Of a stretch of 5,475 nt of DNA, positions 1 through 4,953 are shown piece by piece. A model generated the notes under the pieces. That model was given only the letters and a program-made list of their open reading frames with translations, searched no databases and was not told the DNA's origin. The DNA is taken from positions 1 through 5,475 of the forward strand of contig JALSRF010000031.1 in assembly GCA_026984895.1 (NCBI GenBank). Reading direction: 5' to 3'. Positions within the stretch are counted from its first letter, which is position 1. Each line of letters begins with the position of its first letter. The translations under genes and the position numbers were made by a program. The stretch is from Paracoccaceae bacterium. GTDB taxonomy: Bacteria; Pseudomonadota; Alphaproteobacteria; Rhodobacterales; Rhodobacteraceae.

Positions 1-344
1 AGCAAGACAACCCCGCCGACTGGCCGGCGCTGGGACGCGCAATTTCCTGGGTGGACCGCCCCGGCAACGCGCTGAAGGTGGTGTGGATGCTGGCGGCCGC
101 CTGCGCGCTGGTGCTGGCGGCGGGGTTCACCTACGAAGGGCACGCCGCGCTGGCGGCCGAAAACCTGGCCTGGTTCTACGCGGCTTACGGGTTTGCCGGC
201 TTTACCGGGCTGATCATGCTGGCGAAGCTGCTGCGCGTTCTGGTGAAGCGCCCCGAGGACTACTACGCCGACAAGGCCATCGACCGCGAAGACTACCCGC
301 GCGACCAGTTGCAGATCAGGAACGTGGGGGACGGCGATGCCTGA
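1..344 (+). CDS. Small two-helix membrane protein, antiporter-operon partner (5' end outside window)
   Basis: The frame is open from the left edge (first full codon at 3-5) to TGA at 342-344, so the gene starts before the window. The GTG at 51 is in frame but has no clear ribosome site, and the residues before it (NPADWPALGRAISW) read like real protein, so I do not use it as the start. About 113 residues are visible. Two hydrophobic helices stand out: one around VVWMLAAACALVLAAGF and one from LAWFYAAYGF to LRVLV. A charged, tyrosine- and aspartate-rich tail follows (KRPEDYYADKAIDREDYPRD), probably cytoplasmic. I do not recognise a named family. The 8-bp overlap with the antiporter subunit D gene downstream suggests translational coupling and a role as an accessory subunit of that membrane complex, which is inference. 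It is too short and has too few helices to be an MrpC or MrpD subunit. Confidence 0.75.
   Translation, partial: QDNPADWPALGRAISWVDRPGNALKVVWMLAAACALVLAAGFTYEGHAALAAENLAWFYAAYGFAGFTGLIMLAKLLRVLVKRPEDYYADKAIDREDYPRDQLQIRNVGDGDA
326..331 (+). promoter_or_regulatory. Ribosome binding site of the antiporter subunit D gene
   Basis: GGGGGA lies 5 bases before the ATG at 337, inside the last codons of the upstream gene. It supports that ATG as the true start and fits coupled translation across the 8-bp overlap. Confidence 0.6.
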
Positions 345-2034
345 CCAGATCCCGACCGCCTTCCTGTTCTTCGGCCTGGCGCTGGTGCTGCCGCTGATCG
401 CGCAGGGGCGCGCGCGGGCCGCGCTGCTGGTGGCGCTGCCGGTGCTGGCCGGCTGGCAGGTCTGGACCCTGCCCGAGGGCAACCTCGTGCAGGTGCCCTT
501 CTTCGGTTTCGAGCTGGAGCTGATGCGCGTGGACCGCCTGGCGCGCGCCTTCGCACTGGTGTTTGCGCTGGCCGCGTTTCTGGGCAACCTCTACGCCTGG
601 CATGTGCGCGACACGGTGCAGCAGGTGGCGGCGCTGCTCTATGCGGGCTCGGCCATCGGCGCGGTCTTTGCCGGCGATCTGATCACGCTGTTCTTCTACT
701 GGGAAGGCACGGCGATCGCCTCGGTCTTCCTGATCTGGGCCCGGCGCACCGCCGGCGCCTATCACACCGGGCTGCGCTACCTGATCGTCCAGGTCGGCTC
801 GGGCGTGCTGCTGCTGGCCGGGGTGGCGCTGATGTATCGCCAGACCGGCGGCATCGCGTTCGAGCGCATGACGCTGGGCTCGCTCGCCACCTGGCTGATC
901 TTCCTGAGCTTCGGGATCAAGGCGGCCTTTCCGCTGCTGCACAACTGGCTTCAGGACGCCTATCCGGCGGCCACCGTCACCGGCACGGTGATCCTGTCGG
1001 CCTTTACCACCAAGCTGGCGATCTACGCGCTTGCGCGCGGTTTTGCCGGCACCGAGATCCTGATCTGGATCGGCGTGATCATGACCATCTTTCCGGTGTT
1101 CTTCGCCGAGATCGAGAACGACCTGCGCCGGGTGCTGGCCTATTCGCTGAACAACCAGCTGGGCTTCATGGTGACCGGCATCGGGCTGGGCAGCGAAATG
1201 GCGCTGAACGGCACCGTGTCCCACGCCTTTGCCCATATCATCTACAAGGCGCTGCTGTTCATGTCGGTGGGCGCGGTGCTTTACCGAACCGGCACCTCGA
1301 AAGCTTCCGAGCTTGGCGGGCTTTACCGCACCATGCCGCTGAGCGCGGTCTTCTGCCTTGTGGGCGCGGCGTCGATTTCCGCCTTCCCGCTGTTTTCCGG
1401 CTTCGTGTCCAAGTCGATGGTGCTGGGCCAGGCGGCCGAGGACGGGCGCTGGGTGGTCTGGGGCGGGCTGGTGTTTGCCTCGGCGGCGGTGCTGTCGCAT
1501 TCGGGAATCAAGATCCCGTTCTTCATGTTCTTTGCCCATGACAGCGGCAAGCGCCCGGCCGAGGCGCCGGGCCACATGCTCTGGGCGATGGGGCTGGCGG
1601 CGGCGCTTTCGGTGGGCATCGGCGTGTTCCCGGGGGCTCTTTACGCGATCCTGCCCTATCCGGTGGACTTCGTGCCCTATTCGATGGGCCATGTGGTGGG
1701 GCAGTTGCAGCTGCTGCTGTTTGCGCTGCTGGCCTTTGCCTGGCTCTACCGCTCGGGCATCCACCCGCCGGAGGTGCGCGCCATCAACCTTGACTTCGAC
1801 TGGACCTACCGCTGGCTGGGGCCGCGGCTGATCGGGGCTGTCGGCGCGGCGGTCGCTGCCGTCTGGCGCGCGCAGGCCGCCTTCTGGACGCGGCGGGTCA
1901 GGCGATTCATCGACGGGCTCTACTATTCGCACGGACCCGAGGGGCGCATCGCCAGCGTCTGGCCCACGGGCACGATGGTCGCCTGGATCGCGGTCCTGCT
2001 GGCGGTGACCCTTGTTCTGGGTTTCATAGACTGA
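337..2034 (+). CDS. Mrp/complex-I-type Na+(K+)/H+ antiporter subunit D
   Basis: Inner-membrane protein of 565 residues in the proton-antiporter family shared by MrpA/MrpD and NuoL/M/N. It is very hydrophobic, with roughly 14-16 predicted helices. The residues expected of a proton channel are present: Glu123 in FFYWEG (the TM5 glutamate), Lys195 in FGIKAAFPLLHNWL, Lys226 in SAFTTKLAIYAL, His296 and His300 in SHAFAHIIYK, Lys304, and Lys359 in FSGFVSKS. The family signature runs from about 100 to 400. The last ~85 residues (AINLDFDWTYRWLG, then a long linker and a final helix at ~544-563) extend past the usual core, as in related alphaproteobacterial proteins. The family exchanges Na+ or K+ for H+ as part of a multi-subunit complex, so the other subunits should lie upstream of the window. 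The ion carried cannot be read from the sequence. The gene overlaps the small membrane protein gene by 8 bp. No frameshift or missing key residue is seen. Confidence 0.93.
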   Translation: MPDQIPTAFLFFGLALVLPLIAQGRARAALLVALPVLAGWQVWTLPEGNLVQVPFFGFELELMRVDRLARAFALVFALAAFLGNLYAWHVRDTVQQVAALLYAGSAIGAVFAGDLITLFFYWEGTAIASVFLIWARRTAGAYHTGLRYLIVQVGSGVLLLAGVALMYRQTGGIAFERMTLGSLATWLIFLSFGIKAAFPLLHNWLQDAYPAATVTGTVILSAFTTKLAIYALARGFAGTEILIWIGVIMTIFPVFFAEIENDLRRVLAYSLNNQLGFMVTGIGLGSEMALNGTVSHAFAHIIYKALLFMSVGAVLYRTGTSKASELGGLYRTMPLSAVFCLVGAASISAFPLFSGFVSKSMVLGQAAEDGRWVVWGGLVFASAAVLSHSGIKIPFFMFFAHDSGKRPAEAPGHMLWAMGLAAALSVGIGVFPGALYAILPYPVDFVPYSMGHVVGQLQLLLFALLAFAWLYRSGIHPPEVRAINLDFDWTYRWLGPRLIGAVGAAVAAVWRAQAAFWTRRVRRFIDGLYYSHGPEGRIASVWPTGTMVAWIAVLLAVTLVLGFID

Positions 2035-2044
2035 CCGGCAGCCG

Positions 2045-2110
2045 CCCGTGCGTGTCCCGTGCGCGCCCCGTGCGTGTCCCGTGCGTGTCCCGTGCGCGGC
2101 CCGGGCCCGG
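2045..2110. repeat. 11-bp tandem repeat (five copies plus one decayed copy)
   Basis: Units start at 2045, 2056, 2067, 2078 and 2089 with an exact period of 11. Each begins CCCGTGCG and ends TGT, CGC, TGT, TGT and CGG in turn. A sixth, degenerate unit (CCCGGGCCCGG) begins at 2100. The array starts 11 bases after the antiporter stop codon and lies between genes. It is translated in two spurious open frames, but neither matches a known protein. Slippage during replication is the simplest origin. One turn of DNA is about 10.5 bp, so the copies would fall on nearly the same helix face. I see no evidence of a protein-binding role. Confidence 0.85.
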
Positions 2111-2122
2111 CACGGCGGGCCG
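2097..2122 (+). terminator. Weak inverted repeat overlapping the end of the tandem array
   Basis: CGGCCCG (2097-2103) and CGGGCCG (2116-2122) can form a 7-bp stem with a 12-base loop, followed by TTGT. Because the region is almost pure G and C, several alternative pairings compete, including the palindrome GGCCCGGGCC at 2098-2107. It may be incidental; the hairpin at 2145-2164 is the better candidate for ending the antiporter transcript. Confidence 0.2.
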
Positions 2123-2144
2123 TTGTGGCGCCCACAGCCGCCAT

Positions 2145-2164
2145 GCAAGGGCCGCCGCCCTTGC
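2145..2164 (+). terminator. Perfect 8-bp hairpin after the antiporter operon, possible terminator
   Basis: GCAAGGGC (2145-2152) and GCCCTTGC (2157-2164) pair perfectly around a CGCC loop, giving a very stable stem. Only CTTG follows, with no run of T's, so it is not a textbook intrinsic terminator, although weak T-tracts are common in high-G+C genomes. It sits 110 bases after the antiporter stop and 22 bases before the glycosylase-like ATG at 2187. It could therefore instead be a 5' leader structure of the next unit or a 3'-end stabiliser. Confidence 0.45.
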
Positions 2165-2186
2165 CTTGAGGCGCGCAACCGGCATT

Positions 2187-2795
2187 ATGCGGCCCATGGC
2201 CGGCGCATTTCCCGAACTTGTCGCGCGCATTCGCGCCTGTCGCCTTTGCGCGGAGCGTTTCGCCGCCACGGCCACCGCCCACCATCCGCGCCCGGTGGTC
2301 TGGGCGGCGCGCGAAGCGCGGGTGCTGATCGCCGGGCAGGCTCCGGGTGCGCGCGTGCACGAAAGCGGCCGTCCGTTTACCGATGCGTCGGGCAAGCGGC
2401 TGCGTGGCTGGCTGGGGATCGACCGGCAGACGTTCTACGACCGCGCGCGGGTGGCGATCCTGCCCATGGCCTTCTGCTTTCCCGGGTACGATGGGCGCGG
2501 CGCCGACCTGCCGCCGCCGGCGTGCTGTGCCCGCACCTGGCGCGCGCAGCTTCTGGCCGGGTTGCCCGACATCCGGCTGACCCTGCTGGTGGGCGGCCAT
2601 GCGCAGAAATGGCACCTGGAGGCGCCCGGCGGGGTGGGCGAGACGGTGCGCGCCTGGCGCCGGCATGCGCCGTCGGTCTTTCCCTTGCCTCACCCGTCCT
2701 GGCGCAATACAGCCTGGCTGAAGCAGAACCCCTGGTTCGAGGCCGAGCTTCTGCCCGAGCTTCGCGCGCGACTGCAGGATGTGTTGAATGACTGA
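2187..2795 (+). CDS. Uracil-DNA glycosylase superfamily protein (COG1573-like, Fe-S type)
   Basis: A 202-residue protein of the uracil-DNA glycosylase superfamily, whose members remove uracil from DNA to start base-excision repair. A CRLC motif (Cys18, Cys21) with Cys97 and Cys113 or Cys114 resembles the four-cysteine 4Fe-4S ligand set of family 4 enzymes. Motif 1 is GQAPGARVHESGRPFTDASG (residues 50-69), and motif 2 is HPSWRN (169-174). Unlike family 4 enzymes (GE[A/G]PG..ED), it has Gln51 for Glu, Val57 for Glu and His58 for Asp, so its substrate may differ. The KRRIH loop of UDGX is absent. The frame is open upstream through the tandem repeat to 2052, but homology-like sequence begins only near 2200. 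ATG 2187 and ATG 2196 (199 residues) are both possible; neither has a clear Shine-Dalgarno. The gene overlaps the SseB-family gene by 8 bp. Fold assignment is firm; activity is inferred. Confidence 0.88.
   Translation: MRPMAGAFPELVARIRACRLCAERFAATATAHHPRPVVWAAREARVLIAGQAPGARVHESGRPFTDASGKRLRGWLGIDRQTFYDRARVAILPMAFCFPGYDGRGADLPPPACCARTWRAQLLAGLPDIRLTLLVGGHAQKWHLEAPGGVGETVRAWRRHAPSVFPLPHPSWRNTAWLKQNPWFEAELLPELRARLQDVLND
2774..2779 (+). promoter_or_regulatory. Ribosome binding site of the SseB-family gene
   Basis: GCAGGA lies 8 bases before the ATG at 2788, inside the 3' end of the glycosylase-like gene. It supports this start and coupled translation of the pair. Confidence 0.5.
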
Positions 2796-3687
2796 GACGA
2801 CCCCGCTGGATATCGCACATGCCGCCATGCAGGCCAACGAGACCGATCCCCGGGCGCGGTTGAAGTTCTACCAGCGGCTGGCGGAAAGCGAACTTTTCCT
2901 GCTGCTGGAAAAGGAAGCCGGAGCAGACGGCGTTTCCCCGGAACTTTTCCCGCTGGAAGGGGTGCCCTATGCGCTGGTCTTCGACCGCGAGGAACGCCTG
3001 GCCGATTTCGCCCGCAGGACGGTTGCGCATCTGGCCCTGTCCGGGCGCGCGGCCATCGGTCTGCTGGCCGGCGAGGGGATCGGGCTGGGCGTGAATCCGG
3101 GCGTGGCGGCGTCCTCCATCCTGATCGCGCCCGATGCCGTTGACTGGCTGGCCAGCGCCCTGGCCGGCGCGGTGCACGAAGCCCGCGAACGCCCGCTGGA
3201 AATTGCCCCGGCCTTCGATCTGCCCGAACCCCTGCTGGCGGCCCTTGCCGAAAAGCTGGCCCTTGCCGGCGGGCTGGCACGGGCGGCCTGGGTGGCCAAT
3301 GTCACCTATGCGAATGGCACGCGGGCGACGCTTCTGGCCATTGTCGATGCGCGTCCGGGGGCCGAGGGTGCCATTCGCCAGGCCGTGTCCGAGGCGGTAG
3401 TGTTCGCCGCCCCGGACAGCCCCGACAGCCCCGACAGTGCGGACAGTGCGGGCGGGACGGACGGCGCAGGCGGGGCGGGCAATGCGGACAGTGCGGGCGG
3501 GACGGGCGCGGCCGGCAGCCTGGACCTTGCGTTCTTCTGCGGCGAAGACGGGATCGTGCGCCATATCGAACGGGCCGGCATCCGAATCGCGCTTGCCGAT
3601 CCGGCCCGGAACGCGCCGGAAAATCGCGAGGCTCAGCAACCGGCTGGGCCGGGGATGGACCCGGCGCGCCCGCCAAGGATTCGTTAG
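2788..3687 (+). CDS. SseB-family protein with a low-complexity repeat insert
   Basis: A 299-residue protein resembling the SseB-family proteins common in alphaproteobacteria. The N-terminal SseB-like domain covers about 5-130 (FYQRLAESELFLLLEKE, LFPLEGVPYALVFDREERLADF, GVNPGVAASSILIAPDAVDWL). The C-terminal domain starts near 140 (LPEPLLAALAEKLA, ANGTRATLLAIVDA) and resumes at 245 (LDLAFF). The end, PGMDPARPPRIR (288-299), looks like the tail typical of these proteins. The family name comes from a Salmonella secretion protein, but no secretion genes are visible and there is no signal peptide or membrane helix, so a soluble cytoplasmic protein of unknown function is the fair call. Residues 207-244 are an odd Ala/Gly/Ser/Asp/Pro-rich insert built from DNA repeats, which interrupts the C-terminal domain. 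It overlaps the glycosylase-like gene by 8 bp and is probably co-transcribed with it. Confidence 0.85.
   Translation: MTETTPLDIAHAAMQANETDPRARLKFYQRLAESELFLLLEKEAGADGVSPELFPLEGVPYALVFDREERLADFARRTVAHLALSGRAAIGLLAGEGIGLGVNPGVAASSILIAPDAVDWLASALAGAVHEARERPLEIAPAFDLPEPLLAALAEKLALAGGLARAAWVANVTYANGTRATLLAIVDARPGAEGAIRQAVSEAVVFAAPDSPDSPDSADSAGGTDGAGGAGNADSAGGTGAAGSLDLAFFCGEDGIVRHIERAGIRIALADPARNAPENREAQQPAGPGMDPARPPRIR
3412..3505 (+). repeat. In-frame nested repeats within the SseB-family gene
   Basis: Two layers are visible. First, a 9-bp unit (CCCGACAGC and one-base variants) occurs three times at 3412-3438, coding for Pro-Asp-Ser three times (residues 209-217). Second, an identical 23-bp block lies at 3438-3460 and 3483-3505, 45 bp apart, coding for ADSAGGT at residues 218-224 and 233-239. 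Both periods are multiples of three, so the frame survives. The pattern suggests slippage-driven expansion of a tolerated linker. Confidence 0.85.
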
Positions 3688-3693
3688 GCCCGG

Positions 3694-3720
3694 GCGCCGT
3701 CAAGCCGGCGCGCGCGGTTT
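3694..3720 (+). terminator. Candidate terminator after the SseB-family gene
   Basis: GCGCCG (3694-3699) and CGGCGC (3706-3711) pair around a TCAAGC loop just 6 bases after the stop codon, with a short TTT at 3718-3720. The stem is short and in G+C-rich DNA where chance pairings are common, so this is only a candidate. Confidence 0.3.
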
Positions 3721-3814
3721 GCCGAATCAGTGGGGCCCGCCCCCGGGGCCATGCGCCCGCCCGCCCCCTCGTTCGGTGCCGCGCCGGATCCGGTCATGTG
3801 CACAAGGCCCGGTT

Positions 3815-3848
3815 CGCGTTTCGCCTTCAGTCCGGTGGGCGAAAGGCG
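3815..3848. terminator. Mid-intergenic inverted repeat, candidate bidirectional terminator
   Basis: TTTCGCC (3819-3825) pairs perfectly with GGCGAAA (3838-3844). Beyond a single G-G mismatch the stem continues with CGC (3815-3817) and GCG (3846-3848), giving ten pairs around a 12-base loop. Being symmetrical and placed between convergent genes, it could act on both strands. No long T-run follows on either strand. It stands out because its A/T-containing stem is less likely to be a chance G/C pairing than the other hairpins here. Confidence 0.35.
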
Positions 3849-3971
3849 CCCGGATGCGCCGATTTCGCGCGGCCGCGGTGCTCGGCACCGGTTCCCCCCC
3901 CTTGGGCGAGCTGTTGCAGGGAACATGCCGGCTCCGATGGCATCCGCGCCCCGGGCGGCGGGCGACGGCGA

Positions 3972-3994
3972 GGGCGGGGGCGGGGTGCGGCGGG
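3972..3994 (+). other. Putative G-quadruplex motif
   Basis: Four G-tracts, at 3972-3974, 3976-3980, 3982-3985 and 3992-3994, are joined by loops of 1, 1 and 6 bases. This fits the G3+N1-7 pattern. It lies 27 bases past the ghrA stop codon, with the G-rich strand being the plus strand, which is the template for ghrA transcription. Folding there could slow polymerase at the end of the minus-strand operon, but this is inference in a generally G-rich region. Confidence 0.4.
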
Positions 3995-4004
3995 TCATCG
4001 CCGC
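3987..4004 (-). terminator. Weak hairpin after ghrA
   Basis: GCGGCG (3987-3992) and CGCCGC (3999-4004) form a 6-bp stem with a 6-base loop, 17 bases beyond the ghrA stop on the minus strand. There is no T-tract after it, and it overlaps the G-quadruplex motif, so the two structures would compete. Low-confidence terminator candidate. Confidence 0.25.
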
Positions 4005-4020
4005 GTCCGGGCGCAGCGCA

Positions 4021-4953
4021 TCAGTAACCTGCGTCGCGGTCAACCAGATACAGCATTTGCTGCCCGGTCTCGGCGCGGCGGATGTTCTCGGCAATCACCC
4101 TGGCTGCGGTCTCGGGGCGGGTGTCGCTGGCGACATGGGGGGTGACGGTCACCTTCGGATGGTGCCAGTAGGGATGATCGGGGGGCAGAGGCTCGGTGCG
4201 AAACGCGTCCAGCGTCGCATGCGCCAGCCGACCGTTGTCCAGCGCTTCGAGAAGGGCCGCATCGTCGATCAGCGCGCCGCGCCCCGGGTTGATCAGCACC
4301 GCGCCATCGGGCAGCCGTGCCAGGGTGTCCCGGTTCACGATGTTTTCGGTGGCAGCGGTCGCCGGCAGCAGCAGCACCAGGATTTCGGCACCGGCCAGCA
4401 CGCGCGCCAGCGCCTCCGGGCCGGCGTGGCAGTCCACCCCGGCAAGGCGGCGCTGGCGGCGGCTCCAGCCGGAGACCTGGAAATTGAGCCCGCGCAGCGC
4501 CTCGGCGCAGGCGCCCCCCAACGCGCCCAGCCCGAGAACGGCGACGCGTCGCTGGCGGGCCAGCGGCGGGATCACTGGCTGCCAGCGCGCATCGCGCTGC
4601 CGGATCTGCGCATCCATCCCCAGATGATGGCGCAGGACATGGCCGGTGACGTATTCGACCATCCCCTCGCGCAGCCCGCTGTCCACCATGCGCGCCAGCG
4701 GCAGGCGGAGCGTCGGATTGCCGGCGATCCTTTCCACCCCGGCCCAGAGGCTGAGCACCGCGCGCGCCCGGGCGAACCCGGAGAAATCGGTCAGCCGGTC
4801 GTTGGGCGCGTAGACGATGTAGTCCACCTTTTCGGCGGGATGATCGGTGCGCAGCTCGGCCGCGATGCCCGCCTCGCGCAGCGCCCGCGCGATCGGGGCC
4901 TTGAAACGCGCCACCGTGCTTTCGGGGGCCGACAGCAGCACCGCCAGCGTCAC
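4021..4953 (-). CDS. ghrA: Glyoxylate/hydroxypyruvate reductase A (D-2-hydroxyacid dehydrogenase)
   Basis: A 310-residue cytoplasmic enzyme of the D-isomer 2-hydroxyacid dehydrogenase family, close in length to E. coli GhrA (about 312). GhrA reduces glyoxylate to glycolate and hydroxypyruvate to glycerate with NAD(P)H. The nucleotide-binding loop is GLGALG (141-146). The catalytic triad is visible: Arg225 in INPGRGALID, Glu254 in FRTEPLP and His273 in TPHVAS. The GhrA-like LWAGVERI (69-76) and the C-terminal VDRDAGY ending also fit. Ser/Arg residues after the second beta-strand (SGWSRRQRR, 161-169) would favour NADP(H), which is inference. The start is GTG at 4953: AGGAGG precedes it by 5 bases and the GhrA-like sequence begins there. 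The frame stays open upstream to 5460, but that part is the rodA gene read in the wrong frame. GTG overlaps the rodA stop as GTGA, so the two genes are translationally coupled. A related 2-ketoacid reductase activity cannot be excluded. Confidence 0.9.
   Translation of the reverse strand: MTLAVLLSAPESTVARFKAPIARALREAGIAAELRTDHPAEKVDYIVYAPNDRLTDFSGFARARAVLSLWAGVERIAGNPTLRLPLARMVDSGLREGMVEYVTGHVLRHHLGMDAQIRQRDARWQPVIPPLARQRRVAVLGLGALGGACAEALRGLNFQVSGWSRRQRRLAGVDCHAGPEALARVLAGAEILVLLLPATAATENIVNRDTLARLPDGAVLINPGRGALIDDAALLEALDNGRLAHATLDAFRTEPLPPDHPYWHHPKVTVTPHVASDTRPETAARVIAENIRRAETGQQMLYLVDRDAGY

Larger units (their letters stand above)
3688..4020. other. 333-bp non-coding region between convergent genes
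   Basis: This stretch separates the plus-strand glycosylase/SseB unit from the minus-strand rodA-ghrA unit. I find no convincing gene: the open frames here are proline/arginine/glycine-rich and run into the flanking genes in the wrong frame. No tRNA-like cloverleaf or promoter is evident. It holds hairpins near both gene ends and in the middle, a run of eight C's at 3894-3901, and a G-quadruplex-type motif at 3972-3994. Its most likely role is ending transcription from both sides. Confidence 0.6.

Noticed and set aside
51..53. GTG at 51 as start of the first gene
   Set aside because: The frame is open to the left edge with protein-like sequence, and no Shine-Dalgarno precedes this GTG.
316..2178. 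A 620-codon open frame on the minus strand opposite the antiporter gene
   Set aside because: Its product is dominated by Arg, His, Gln, Gly and Asp with no domain. It is the antisense shadow of a strongly conserved membrane protein in high-G+C DNA.
2052..2186. Upstream extension of the glycosylase-like gene to a GTG at 2052
   Set aside because: The added 45 residues are translated tandem repeat and Arg/Pro/Ala-rich sequence, unlike the rest of the protein; the family-like sequence starts after 2187.
2788..3687. SseB-family protein as evidence for a type III secretion system
   Set aside because: No secretion, chaperone or effector genes are nearby; in these bacteria the family is widespread and the name is historical.
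3811..3860. GGTTCGCG-containing segment as a tRNA T-arm
   Set aside because: No acceptor stem, anticodon arm or D-arm can be assembled around it; the pairing is explained by the TTTCGCC/GGCGAAA inverted repeat.
3894..3901. Run of eight C's as a phase-variation tract
   Set aside because: It lies in non-coding DNA away from any promoter I can identify, so a length change would have no visible effect on a gene.
3684..4094. A 136-codon minus-strand open frame over the convergent intergenic region
   Set aside because: Pro/Arg/Ala/Gly-rich, overlaps ghrA in the wrong frame and has no good ribosome site or recognisable domain.
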